NCBI RefSeq assembly: GCF_001424945.1 | Contig: NZ_LMCW01000012.1 | Span: forward strand, 1,076,778 to 1,140,777 | Direction of reading: 5' to 3' | DNA: 64,000 nucleotides | From: Rhizobium sp. Root1203 | GTDB taxonomy: Bacteria; Pseudomonadota; Alphaproteobacteria; Rhizobiales; Rhizobiaceae | Shown: positions 8,126-17,436 of the stretch, in pieces | Layout: each line of letters opens with the position of its first letter | How positions within the stretch are numbered: the first letter of the stretch is position 1 | Notes under the pieces: generated by a model | Databases searched by the model: none | The model's input: the letters and a program-made list of their open reading frames with translations, nothing else | What the model was told of the DNA's origin: nothing | Translations under genes and position numbers: made by a program

Positions 8126-8240
8126 AGCTGATGCACATGGCGGTTCTCTCCCAGTGCCGCCGCGTTAGCTGTTCCCCTCTGGAGGTTTATTGACCTTCAC
8201 ACCTTAAAGGGCCCCGGCTTTCCGGTGGCCCTCTTTTTTT
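8126..8240 (+). ncRNA. abcR: AbcR small RNA (alpha-r15 family), ArsR-proximal copy
   Basis: A second ~115-nt unit ~214 bp downstream of the first, differing mainly in the loop region. It keeps TCTCCCAG (about 8149-8156), the block GTTCCCCTCTGGAGGTTTAT and an almost identical terminator with a T7 run (8234-8240). The two copies carry separate promoters and terminators, so they can be expressed under different conditions, as in Sinorhizobium and Agrobacterium. By order this should be AbcR1 (SmrC16), which is not proven from sequence alone. The rest of the 539-bp gap 7814-8352 holds nothing else I recognise. Confidence 0.85.
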
Positions 8241-8352
8241 GCTTAAAATTTAACCAGATGAAATCCGCAGGTTTCACTATCTCGTGACTTGAATATCGAA
8301 AACCATCAATCCATATATCGATCATAAACGATTTATAGTTCGGCTGGTAACG

Positions 8353-8646
8353 ATGGACAAAGACGAAATCCTCAAGGCGCTGTCTCACCCCACGCGGATG
8401 GAGATCCTGAACTGGTTGAAGAATCCGGAGACGCACTTCAGCTCTCAGGAGCATCCGCTTGAAATGGGCGTATGCGCCAGCCAGTTCGAGCGCTGCGGTC
8501 TTTCGCAATCGACCGTCTCTGCACACTTGGGCACATTGAGCCGCGCCGGCCTCGTCAACACCAGGCGCGTCGGCCAGTGGATTTTCTACAAGCGCAGCGA
8601 AGAAACGATCGCCGCCTTCCTGAAACAGCTCGCTCAGGATCTCTAA
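8353..8646 (+). CDS. ArsR-family winged-helix regulator
   Basis: A small protein of 97 residues with the ArsR fold: LSHPTRMEILNWL in helix 1-2 and LSQSTVSAHLGTLSRAGLV as recognition helix. There is no classical metal-binding ELCVCDL motif; instead Cys41 and Cys48 flank the region before the DNA-reading helix and could act as a thiol switch (inference). The gene lies after the AbcR pair, as does its counterpart in Sinorhizobium. It is followed in the same direction by a 33-codon ORF and an Old Yellow Enzyme gene, so a regulator-plus-enzyme operon answering to electrophiles or quinones is plausible. No strong ribosome site is visible. Confidence 0.85.
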   Translation: MDKDEILKALSHPTRMEILNWLKNPETHFSSQEHPLEMGVCASQFERCGLSQSTVSAHLGTLSRAGLVNTRRVGQWIFYKRSEETIAAFLKQLAQDL

Positions 8647-8647
8647 A

Positions 8648-8749
8648 ATGCCCGTCACCCCTATCGTCCTGGCCCTGATCGGCCCTGGCGCGACAGCCCT
8701 CACCTATCGCTCCGCCAAAGGCCAGGCTGCGCCTGTACCGGCCGAGTGA
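8648..8749 (+). CDS. Possible 33-residue small protein between arsR and the ene-reductase gene
   Basis: ATG one base after the arsR stop opens a 33-codon frame ending with TGA at 8747-8749. The product begins MPVTPIVLALIGPGATAL and has a short hydrophobic segment followed by a polar tail. No clear ribosome site of its own is present, so it would depend on coupling to arsR. I do not recognise it; the frame could be fortuitous. Confidence 0.3.
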   Translation: MPVTPIVLALIGPGATALTYRSAKGQAAPVPAE

Positions 8750-8777
8750 TCTTTCCGCAGACCAAGAAAGGATTCCC

Positions 8778-9899
8778 ATGACCAAGCTTTTCCAACCCAC
8801 CGAGGCCGGCGATATCGCCCTCAGGAACCACATCGTCATGGCGCCGTTGACGCGCAATCGCTCCCCAGGCGCAATCCCGAATGACCTCAACGTCGAATAT
8901 TATCGCCAGCGCGCTTCCGCGGGCCTCATCATCACCGAGGCAACGGCCATCACACAGCAGGGTCAGGGCTACGCCGACGTGCCGGGGCTCTACAGCAAGG
9001 AAGCGCTCGATGGCTGGAAGCGTGTGACCGACGCCGTCCACGCAGAAGGCGGCAAGATCGTCGTTCAGATGTGGCATGTCGGCCGCATCTCGCACAACAC
9101 CCTGCAGCCGAACGGCGGCAAGCCCGTTTCCTCGACAAACACGGTTGCCAAGTCGAAGACCTATCTCGTCAACGAGGATGGTACCGGCAGCTTTGCTCCG
9201 ACGTCGGAACCCCGCGCGCTTGAAGCCTCCGAAATCCCCGGCATCGTCGAGGACTACCGCAAGGCAGCACGCGCGGCGATCGACGCCGGCTTCGATGGCG
9301 TGGAAATCCATGCGGCCAATGGTTACCTGATCGACCAGTTCCTGCGCTCTGGCATCAATGACCGTACAGACCAGTATGGCGGCTCGGTCGAGAACCGCGC
9401 CCGCTTCCTGTTCGAAGTGGTCGATGTGATCACCAAGGAAATCGGCCCACGCCGCACCGGCATCCGCATCTCGCCGGTAACGCCTGCCAACGACTCATCC
9501 GATCCGGACGCCCAGCCGATCTTCACATACGTGGTGGAAGGGCTGGCAAGATACGATCTCGCTTTCATCCACGTCATCGAGGGTGCGACAGGCGGCGACC
9601 GCAATTATCAGCAGGGCGACAAGCCATTCGACTACGCAGCGCTGCGCGCGGCGTACGAAAAGACCGGTGGCAAGGCAAGCTGGATGGTCAACAACGGCTA
9701 TGACCGCAACCTGGCGATCGATACCGTCGAGAGTGGACGTGCCGATCTCGTCGCGTTCGGAAAACCGTTCATCTCCAATCCGGATCTGGTCGAACGCCTG
9801 AAGGACAACGCTCCTCTGAACGACCTCGACCAGGCAACGCTCTACGGCGGCGGCCCCAAGGGATACGTGGACTACCCGGCGCTCGATACCGCCGCGTAG
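8778..9899 (+). CDS. nemA: Alkene reductase, Old Yellow Enzyme family (NemA-like)
   Basis: An FMN-dependent TIM-barrel oxidoreductase of 373 residues. Family markers are the N-terminal NHIVMAPLTRNRS, the substrate-binding HAANGYLIDQF (His and Asn contact the carbonyl), and DRTDQYGGSVENR. Members reduce activated C=C bonds of enals, enones, quinones, N-ethylmaleimide and nitrate esters with NADPH, and serve in detoxification of reactive electrophiles. AAAGGA precedes the ATG. It is last in the probable arsR - small ORF - nemA unit and ends at a clean terminator. Confidence 0.92.
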   Translation: MTKLFQPTEAGDIALRNHIVMAPLTRNRSPGAIPNDLNVEYYRQRASAGLIITEATAITQQGQGYADVPGLYSKEALDGWKRVTDAVHAEGGKIVVQMWHVGRISHNTLQPNGGKPVSSTNTVAKSKTYLVNEDGTGSFAPTSEPRALEASEIPGIVEDYRKAARAAIDAGFDGVEIHAANGYLIDQFLRSGINDRTDQYGGSVENRARFLFEVVDVITKEIGPRRTGIRISPVTPANDSSDPDAQPIFTYVVEGLARYDLAFIHVIEGATGGDRNYQQGDKPFDYAALRAAYEKTGGKASWMVNNGYDRNLAIDTVESGRADLVAFGKPFISNPDLVERLKDNAPLNDLDQATLYGGGPKGYVDYPALDTAA

Positions 9900-9918
9900 T
9901 TCCAACGAGACACATGCT

Positions 9919-9950
9919 GAAATCCCGCCACCGGCGGGATTTCTTTTTTT
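9919..9950 (+). terminator. Rho-independent terminator after the ene-reductase gene
   Basis: AAATCCCGCC pairs with GGCGGGATTT around a short loop and is followed by a run of seven T. Confidence 0.85.
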
Positions 9951-9973
9951 CCACGCGCCGGTAGCATGGCTCC

Positions 9974-10777
9974 ATGTTCGAATCCTATCTCGACCGTTGG
10001 CGGCTGACCGTAGACGGTGATGCAATTACCACCCACTCGAGCCACCTCATGCCCGTTCTCTCGGACGGCAGGCCGGCAATGTTGAAGATCGCCCATGACG
10101 AGGCGGAAAGAGCTGGCGGCGCGGTGATGCAATGGTGGGACGGCGTCGGCGCTGCGAAGGTCTATGCCTGCGACGCCGACGCCGTATTGCTCGAACGAGC
10201 CGGGGGCCGCCGCTCGTTGCTTGCAATGGCTATGCACGGCGAAGACGACGAGGCAAGCCGCATCATCTGCGACACGGTTTCCAAGCTCCACGCTCCACGC
10301 AACAAGTCTCTGCCCGACCTCATTCCTCTCCGCCGCTGGTTCCGCGAGCTCGCACCGGCGGCGCGCGCCTATGGCGGAACGCTCCGCGATTGCTGTGCGA
10401 TAGCCGAGGCTCTCCTTGCCGATCCCCGCGATCCGGTCGTTCTGCACGGTGACATTCATCACAGCAATATCCTGGATTTCGAGCGGCACGGCTGGCTGGC
10501 GATCGATCCCAAGGGGCTCTACGGCGAGCGCGGCTTCGACTACGCCAATACCTTTGCAAACGAGGACCTTTCCACTGTGACCGACCCCCGCCGTCTGCAA
10601 CGGCAGTTGCCGATCGTGTCTCGGAACGCCGGCATCGAGCCAAGGCGCCTGCTGCAGTGGATCGTTGCCTATTCCGGCCTGTCGGCGGCCTGGTTCCTCG
10701 ATGACGGATCGCTGAAAGCGGCCGAAAGTCCGCTTGCCGTCGCGCGCATCGCGCTCGCAGAACTTGAGCGGGCCTAG
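9974..10777 (+). CDS. Aminoglycoside/hydroxyurea phosphotransferase-like kinase
   Basis: A protein of 267 residues with the protein-kinase-like fold of the APH(6)/streptomycin 6-kinase group. The catalytic loop reads HGDIHHSN and the metal-binding motif is IDPKG in place of DFG, as usual in this family. Enzymes of the group phosphorylate streptomycin or hydroxyurea, but chromosomal rhizobial members are not shown to give resistance, so the substrate is open. The gene follows a terminator and its 3' end overlaps the convergent NmrA-type gene by 4 bp. The ribosome site is weak. Confidence 0.8.
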   Translation: MFESYLDRWRLTVDGDAITTHSSHLMPVLSDGRPAMLKIAHDEAERAGGAVMQWWDGVGAAKVYACDADAVLLERAGGRRSLLAMAMHGEDDEASRIICDTVSKLHAPRNKSLPDLIPLRRWFRELAPAARAYGGTLRDCCAIAEALLADPRDPVVLHGDIHHSNILDFERHGWLAIDPKGLYGERGFDYANTFANEDLSTVTDPRRLQRQLPIVSRNAGIEPRRLLQWIVAYSGLSAAWFLDDGSLKAAESPLAVARIALAELERA

Positions 10778-11784
10778 TTGGCTCCCTGCGTCAGGAGCGG
10801 AGCAGGCGTTTCGCGACGCGATTGCGGCAGGCAGTCAAATGCTGCCAACGTCGCCCTGACAGCGTCATCGATCGGCGTATGCGGCTCGCTGCCCAGCTCG
10901 GCGACCAGACGGTCATTGGTCATACGCAGCGGCTTCCGCCAGAGATAGCGCATCTCCTTCAGCTCGCGAAGGAAGGTCACGAAGGGGGCGGCGAGCGGAA
11001 CCAGCCACCAGGGAAATGCCCGCACCCTTGCGTCGCCGCCGACAACCCGATTGATCGCCGCGGCCATCTGGCTGCCGTCGGCGTCCCAGAAACCGTCCAT
11101 GTGATAGACGGCAAAAGCCGGAAGTCGATCGCCACGCTCGACCAGGCGGACCATGGTTTCCGCCACGTCCGGCAGGTAGGCCCATTGATGTCCCACGCCG
11201 CGGCGTGCGGGGTTCCTGATTGTCTTCAGCGGCTTGCCGGGGACGATCATGCCCTGTGAAAACCAGCTGTTGGCAGCAGTCGGACCGAAAAAATCCCCGG
11301 CGCGAACGATGATCACCGATACGCCTGCACGCGAAGCCACCTCGAGGCGCCTTTCCATCTCGACCCGGATCGCCCCCTTTTTTGTCACCGGATTTTGCGG
11401 GCTGTCCTCGCGAAGCGTGGGAAACGAATCCGGCCCGAAATTGTAGAGAGTGCCCGGCAGCACGACACGAGCGCCGACGGCACCGGCAGCGGCAATCGCG
11501 TTGTCGAGCATCGGCAGCACCAGCTTTTCCCAATCCCGGTATCCCGGAGGATTGACCGCATGGACAATCACGCTCACACCGTCGGCGGCCTTCATCACAT
11601 CCGTTGCGCTCATGGCGTCGCCCTGTATCCATTCGAAGCGCGGCTCGCTCGCCCTCCCCTTGGCGGCATTGCGATTGAGCGCCCGTATCTGCCAGCCGCA
11701 CGCCAGAAGCCTGCGGGCGACTTCGCCGCCGATGCCGCCGGTTGCGCCAAGGATAAGTGCGATCTTCTGTGTCTGCTCAGTCAT
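10774..11784 (-). CDS. NAD(P)-binding NmrA/epimerase-like protein
   Basis: A protein of 336 residues of the extended/atypical SDR type: an N-terminal Rossmann motif LILGATGGIGGEVARRLL, then a substrate half with a hydrophobic segment near residues 265-285. The classical YxxxK catalytic pair is not clearly present, so it may be an NmrA-like redox sensor or an atypical sugar-nucleotide enzyme. The frame is open to 11829, but ATG 11784 has GGAGGCC just upstream and starts MTEQTQKIALILG. It diverges from a LysR regulator across a 91-bp gap with a perfect palindrome, so it is the likely target of that regulator. Confidence 0.8.
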   Translation of the reverse strand: MTEQTQKIALILGATGGIGGEVARRLLACGWQIRALNRNAAKGRASEPRFEWIQGDAMSATDVMKAADGVSVIVHAVNPPGYRDWEKLVLPMLDNAIAAAGAVGARVVLPGTLYNFGPDSFPTLREDSPQNPVTKKGAIRVEMERRLEVASRAGVSVIIVRAGDFFGPTAANSWFSQGMIVPGKPLKTIRNPARRGVGHQWAYLPDVAETMVRLVERGDRLPAFAVYHMDGFWDADGSQMAAAINRVVGGDARVRAFPWWLVPLAAPFVTFLRELKEMRYLWRKPLRMTNDRLVAELGSEPHTPIDDAVRATLAAFDCLPQSRRETPAPLLTQGAN

Positions 11785-11834
11785 GATGGCCTCCGTCAAT
11801 TCGATGACCGGACTATGCGCGCATTCCATGATAA

Positions 11835-11854
11835 ACGAAATTGACGAATTTCGT
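11835..11854. promoter_or_regulatory. Perfect 8-bp inverted repeat, likely LysR operator
   Basis: ACGAAATT-GACG-AATTTCGT is a perfect dyad with a 4-bp centre in the 91-bp gap between the divergent LysR and NmrA-type genes. It contains a T-N11-A arrangement as expected for LysR proteins and sits 22 bp before the lysR start. Confidence 0.6.
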
Positions 11855-11875
11855 GCAGCCGCTATACATAATTTT

Positions 11876-12787
11876 ATGAGCGAGGAACCGAACTGGGATT
11901 TCTATCGAACCATGCTGGCCGTGCTGCAGTATGGTTCGCTTTCAGCCGCCGCGCGTGAACGGGGGCTGACGCAGCCCACAATCGGCCGTCATATCGATGC
12001 CCTCGAAGAGCGCATCGGTTCAAAGCTCTTCGTCCGATCCTCGAACGGCCTGCTGCCGACCGACGCTGCGCTCCAACTTCGGCCCTTTGCAGAGACATTG
12101 GCAGCGACATCAGCCGCCCTCCTGCGCGCGGCGTCGGGTCACCGGCAGCGCGTTGCAGGGACCGTCCGCATCAGCGCCAGCGAGATCATTGGCGTGGAGG
12201 TGCTGCCTCCTATCCTCTCACCGCTGATGGACACATATCCGGAGCTGCGCATCGAGCTGTCGGCCTCCGATACGATCGAAGACCTCCTCAACCGCGAGGC
12301 GGATGTCGCCGTGCGGATGGCCGAGCCGACGCAGGATGCCCTGATCGTGCGCCGGATCGGCGATATTCCGCTCGGCATGCATGCACACAGTCGCTATCTC
12401 GAAAAGGCAGGCATGCCGCGGACGCTTGCCGACCTCGCGACCCATCGGCTCATCGGCTTCGATCGCCAGACGGCCTATATCAGGACGATGATGAAGCGCT
12501 TTCCCATGCCTGAGGGCCTCGACTTCGCATTCAAGGCTGACAAGCCGCTTGCGCAACTTTCGGCAATTCGCGCTGGCCTGGGCATCGGCATCTGCCAGAT
12601 AGGCATCGCGGCACGCGATCCGGACCTCGTGCATCTTCTGCCGGAGGCCTTCGAAATACCGCTCGGCACCTGGGTCGTGATGCACGAGGGTATCAAGACA
12701 GCGTCGCGCTACCGCGTCGTCTTCGATGCGCTTGTGGCGGGCCTTGCGAGCTATGTGAGGGAAAAACCGCGCAACCGCGCAGGCTGA
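11876..12787 (+). CDS. LysR-family transcriptional regulator
   Basis: A protein of 303 residues. The winged helix at the N-terminus (LSAAARERGLTQPTIGRHID) and the effector-binding domain (GTVRISASEIIGVEVLPPIL) are typical of LysR proteins of the cluster that regulates an adjacent divergent gene. The open frame extends back to 11450 across the neighbour's coding region; ATG 11876 is the real start because homology to the HTH begins ~10 residues later. Divergent placement and the palindrome in the gap point to control of the NmrA-type gene and itself. The ligand is unknown. Confidence 0.88.
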   Translation: MSEEPNWDFYRTMLAVLQYGSLSAAARERGLTQPTIGRHIDALEERIGSKLFVRSSNGLLPTDAALQLRPFAETLAATSAALLRAASGHRQRVAGTVRISASEIIGVEVLPPILSPLMDTYPELRIELSASDTIEDLLNREADVAVRMAEPTQDALIVRRIGDIPLGMHAHSRYLEKAGMPRTLADLATHRLIGFDRQTAYIRTMMKRFPMPEGLDFAFKADKPLAQLSAIRAGLGIGICQIGIAARDPDLVHLLPEAFEIPLGTWVVMHEGIKTASRYRVVFDALVAGLASYVREKPRNRAG

Positions 12788-12814
12788 TCGATCGTCAATC
12801 GACAGAGGGGACGA

Positions 12815-13096
12815 TCAGGCGCGCGGCGAAGCGTCGGCAGAACGGACAATCCGGTGTCCATCGACCACTTCGGTCTCCGGCCGATCGCCGCCTTCGGCAT
12901 ATTCCTCGTGCCATTTGCCCCTGTCGTCCTGCCAGCTGATCTCGGCGGAATCGCCGCCCACCTGCTGTTCGGCCGCAACGATGCGGGCTGCCTCAAGCGC
13001 TTCGGAATGCGTCGGGAATGCTTCGGAATAGACATCTCCCAGCCGGTAGGCCCAGCCCCCGTCATGCGGGACGACTTCGTAGACCACCTTGACCAT
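12815..13096 (-). CDS. DUF2188 small protein
   Basis: A protein of 93 residues with the DUF2188 pattern: VVPHDGGWAYRLGDVYSEAFPT followed by HSEALEAARIVAAEQQ. Function is unknown; members are small, soluble and widely distributed. ATG 13096 is preferred over the longer frame (to 13231) because AGGAGTGAG lies at the right distance and the domain starts within the first residues. It converges with the LysR gene (27-bp gap) and stands alone on its strand. Confidence 0.8.
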   Translation of the reverse strand: MVKVVYEVVPHDGGWAYRLGDVYSEAFPTHSEALEAARIVAAEQQVGGDSAEISWQDDRGKWHEEYAEGGDRPETEVVDGHRIVRSADASPRA

Positions 13097-13306
13097 GCAT
13101 CTCACTCCTCTTCTTCTTGTTCCGCGCCCGAATGCAGACCGAATTGAATCCGGTTTCGCCGCGGGGCCGCTTGGCAAGATACGAGAGGCGCCGCGATATG
13201 CTTCCGGCTGACCGAGACGCCAGTATTCCATTAAATGCGCAAGACTGCAAACATGGTCGGCCGCGCGCTCACTTGATATGTAAAATCATCGCCTTAGACT
13301 TCAGAT

Positions 13307-14428
13307 ATGAATCAAAGTGGGAGCCGCACCTTGGGGATTGCATCACGCCTGAAGGACGAAAAATACATGGCAGCGGCGCTCGTCGTCGGCGTGATCGCCT
13401 ATGCCGCCGAGCATGACGTCATGCAAATGGGTCAGGGCGCGGCGTTGATCGCAGCCGCCGCCCTCGTCGGCACCATCGTCCTGGCATCGATGCGCGTCGC
13501 ACACCATGCGGAAATCCTCGCCGTCAAGGTCGGTGATCCCTACGGCACGATGATCCTGACGCTGTCGGCGGTCGCCGTCGAAGTCATCATCCTCGCAATC
13601 TTGATGACCGGCGAGAGCTCGTCGACGCTGGTGCGCGACACGATCTACGCGGCGCTGATGCTCGACATCAACGGAATTCTCGGTCTCGCCGCCCTGCTCG
13701 GCGGACTGAAGCACGGCGAACAGCCCTACAACGACAATTCGGGAAAGACCTATGGCGTGATGATCCTCACGGCCATCGGCATCTCCATGATCGTCCCCGA
13801 GTTCGTGCCTGATGACAAATGGCACTTTTACTCCGCGTTCACGATCGTTGCGATGATCGCGCTCTATGCACTCTTCCTGCGCATGCAGGTCGGCCAGCAC
13901 AGCTACTTCTTCAGTTACAGCTATCCCCGCCACGAGCGCGCCAAGAACGCATCGGACGAGCACATCGCCGAGGATTCCACGATGGCATCGATCATTGCCA
14001 TCCTCGTCGGCGTCGTCATTATCGGCGGGCTGGCCGAGATCATGTCCTCCTGGATGACCGCGGGCCTGAGGGGCACCGGCGCGCCGGTCGCCGTGACCGC
14101 TATCGTCGTTGCCGCGATCTCAGCCGCGCCTGAAATCATGACCGCGCTGCGTGCAGCACTGCGCAACCGGATGCAGGCAACGATCAACATAGCCATGGGC
14201 GCATCGCTCTCGACGGTCATCCTGACGGTTCCCGTCATGGAGGGGATAGCGCTTTACACGGGACAGCCATTCATCATGGCGATGTCCCCGGTTCAGACGG
14301 TCATGGTCGCCATCACCCTCATTGCAGCAGCAATCAACCTGAACGACGGTGAAACCAACGCAATAGAAGGGATGACGCACTTCATCCTCTTCGCGACCTT
14401 CATCATGCTGACAGCACTGGGGCTTTGA
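13307..14428 (+). CDS. chaA: Calcium/sodium:proton antiporter, CaCA (ChaA) family
   Basis: An integral membrane protein of 373 residues with about eleven hydrophobic segments. Two alpha-repeats are visible: one around GDPYGTMILTLSAVAVEVIILA (acidic Glu in the repeat) and one around ISAAPEIMTALRAALRNRMQ. This is the pattern of ChaA, which exchanges cytoplasmic Ca2+, Na+ or K+ for protons at alkaline pH or under salt load. Between the halves lies a polar loop with HERAKNASDEH. The ribosome site before ATG 13307 is weak; ATG 13367 is an alternative that would remove 20 polar residues. It converges with aatA across a terminator. Confidence 0.88.
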   Translation: MNQSGSRTLGIASRLKDEKYMAAALVVGVIAYAAEHDVMQMGQGAALIAAAALVGTIVLASMRVAHHAEILAVKVGDPYGTMILTLSAVAVEVIILAILMTGESSSTLVRDTIYAALMLDINGILGLAALLGGLKHGEQPYNDNSGKTYGVMILTAIGISMIVPEFVPDDKWHFYSAFTIVAMIALYALFLRMQVGQHSYFFSYSYPRHERAKNASDEHIAEDSTMASIIAILVGVVIIGGLAEIMSSWMTAGLRGTGAPVAVTAIVVAAISAAPEIMTALRAALRNRMQATINIAMGASLSTVILTVPVMEGIALYTGQPFIMAMSPVQTVMVAITLIAAAINLNDGETNAIEGMTHFILFATFIMLTALGL

Positions 14429-14455
14429 ACTCCAGGCGACTTTAGTCCCAACCGA

Positions 14456-14482
14456 CGAAAAACCCGCCGTTTCCGGCGGGTT
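14456..14482 (-). terminator. Terminator between chaA and aatA
   Basis: AACCCGCCG (14461-14469) pairs perfectly with CGGCGGGTT (14474-14482) around a 4-nt loop. On the minus strand it is followed by TTTC, giving a good terminator for aatA; on the plus strand the T run is poor. Confidence 0.75.
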
Positions 14483-14508
14483 CACATTGCGATACCAGAT
14501 TTTAGAGA

Positions 14509-16084
<1,576 letters not shown>

Positions 16085-16609
16085 ATGTTTCTGGAAGACG
16101 AATTTGCCGTGAGACGCCTGCGCGCCAGTCGCCTTTCCCTGTCATTGCTGGTTGTGTTTGTCGCCTTTGCCGCCTCCGCTTTCATGATGTTCGGGCTGGT
16201 AACGGCTGCCAACGCCGACGAGCGCCAGCAGAAGAGCGACCAGCTCGCCGGCCTCGTGCGACAGAACGACGTCAACAGCGGCTCGCTGCTTTTCCCCACC
16301 AGGGAGCCCGGCTTCTTCGTCGAGGCACCGCGCCTGAAGACCGATGTCCAGATGGACGTGTCCGGTCCCGTCGCGCACGCCGAGCTTGCGGCAACGAGGA
16401 TGGCCACCGCCCCGACGCCGAAAGCTGCCAGCCTGATCGCGCAGAAGTCCGCCACGGTGATACTGCCGCAAACGGCAACCCGCGCCGACGAACAGATCAT
16501 GCGTGGATTGACCGCCCTGTTGTCGGCAATCGCGGCGGCGAGCGGACTGGCTGTCTGGCGGCGCCGAGTGCGCGGCGTCTTTGTGGGAGCAAAACGCAAT
16601 GAGCGCTAG
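16085..16609 (+). CDS. Candidate sortase substrate with LPQTA sorting signal
   Basis: A protein of 174 residues that I do not recognise as a named family. Residues ~16-43 form an uncleaved or cleavable signal segment ending ...TAANA. The C-terminus has the full layout of a sortase sorting signal: LPQTA at 127-131, a hydrophobic stretch at about 141-158 and the basic tail RRRVR at 159-163. The mature part between is short and polar. The next gene, overlapping by 11 bp, encodes a sortase. Together these facts make it the probable sole substrate. It lacks the VIT/von Willebrand A domains usual in proteobacterial sortase targets. The frame is open upstream to 16001; ATG 16085 puts the signal segment near the N-terminus. 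Confidence 0.75.
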   Translation: MFLEDEFAVRRLRASRLSLSLLVVFVAFAASAFMMFGLVTAANADERQQKSDQLAGLVRQNDVNSGSLLFPTREPGFFVEAPRLKTDVQMDVSGPVAHAELAATRMATAPTPKAASLIAQKSATVILPQTATRADEQIMRGLTALLSAIAAASGLAVWRRRVRGVFVGAKRNER

Positions 16610-17378
16610 GCGGAGCAAGGGCATGGGGTATGGCGAGGTGGACGACTTCGGCCCCCTGCCGACCTATCTCGAACTCGCCATGGCGACGGCTGCTGCAACA
16701 GCCTATGACGTATCTGAGGCAAAGCAGGCCCGCTCTATCCTCCCCCGGTTCTCCGCTGTCGAAAAAGCGATCGCCATCAGCATCGCAATCCTGGCGCTTT
16801 ACGGAGCCATCCTGATCGGCGACGGGCTCTACATCAAGGCGAAGGCCGAGTTGTCGCAGTTCCTGCTCAAAAGAGCGTTCGCTGCCGAATTGCGCGGGGA
16901 AGATGCCAAACCATGGCCCTGGGCCGACTTCACCACCGAGGCAGAGATCAGCGCTCCCCGCCTCGGAAAGCATGCGATCGTTTTGTCGGGAGCTTCCGGC
17001 GAAGCACTCGCCTTCGGGCCGGCATGGCTCACCAGCACCCCGCAGCCGGGCGAAGAGGGCACGTCGGTCATCGCCGCGCATCGCGACACACACTTTCGCT
17101 GGTTGAAAGACGTGCAGCCGGACGACGAAATCGAAGTCACCCGGCGGGACGGAAAGGTGTTGACGTTCAAGACAGGCAAAGGCCGCGTGGTTCCTTGGGA
17201 CCAGAGCGGCATCGATCCCGCAGCACATGGCCGGCACCTTGTCCTGGCGACCTGCTGGCCATTCGGTGCAAAGGAACGCGGACCGCTTCGCTACATCGTG
17301 GAGGCCGAACTCGTCGACACCGCGGCGACCGGCGCGCTCCCTTCGACAAACACAAACCCGTTATCCAGGGTTCAGTAG
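16599..17378 (+). CDS. Class GN-type sortase (Gram-negative sortase)
   Basis: A protein of 259 residues. A membrane anchor lies at about 55-76, preceded by a cytoplasmic tail of ~50 residues, and the catalytic beta-barrel follows. The triad is visible: His161 in AAHRDTHF, Cys219 in VLATCWPF and Arg231 in GPLRYIVE. Sortases cleave LPxT[GA]-type signals and transfer the protein to an amine acceptor; in Gram-negatives the acceptor is unknown. ATG 16599 has GGAG 9 nt upstream inside the preceding gene, which implies coupling; ATG 16623 is an alternative. The upstream gene carries LPQTA plus a membrane anchor and a basic tail. Confidence 0.9.
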   Translation: MSARRSKGMGYGEVDDFGPLPTYLELAMATAAATAYDVSEAKQARSILPRFSAVEKAIAISIAILALYGAILIGDGLYIKAKAELSQFLLKRAFAAELRGEDAKPWPWADFTTEAEISAPRLGKHAIVLSGASGEALAFGPAWLTSTPQPGEEGTSVIAAHRDTHFRWLKDVQPDDEIEVTRRDGKVLTFKTGKGRVVPWDQSGIDPAAHGRHLVLATCWPFGAKERGPLRYIVEAELVDTAATGALPSTNTNPLSRVQ

Positions 17379-17436
17379 GGGTTGAAGCCCACACCGCGCC
17401 GCGCCACGTTGTTCCAGACGAGAGACAGGATGGCAG

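Noticed and set aside
9974..9990. TTCGAATCC resembling a tRNA T-loop
   Set aside because: It lies in the first codons of the kinase gene and no cloverleaf can be formed around it.
11450..11875. N-terminal extension of the LysR gene
   Set aside because: It runs through the coding region of the divergent NmrA-type gene. The DNA-binding domain starts near ATG 11876.
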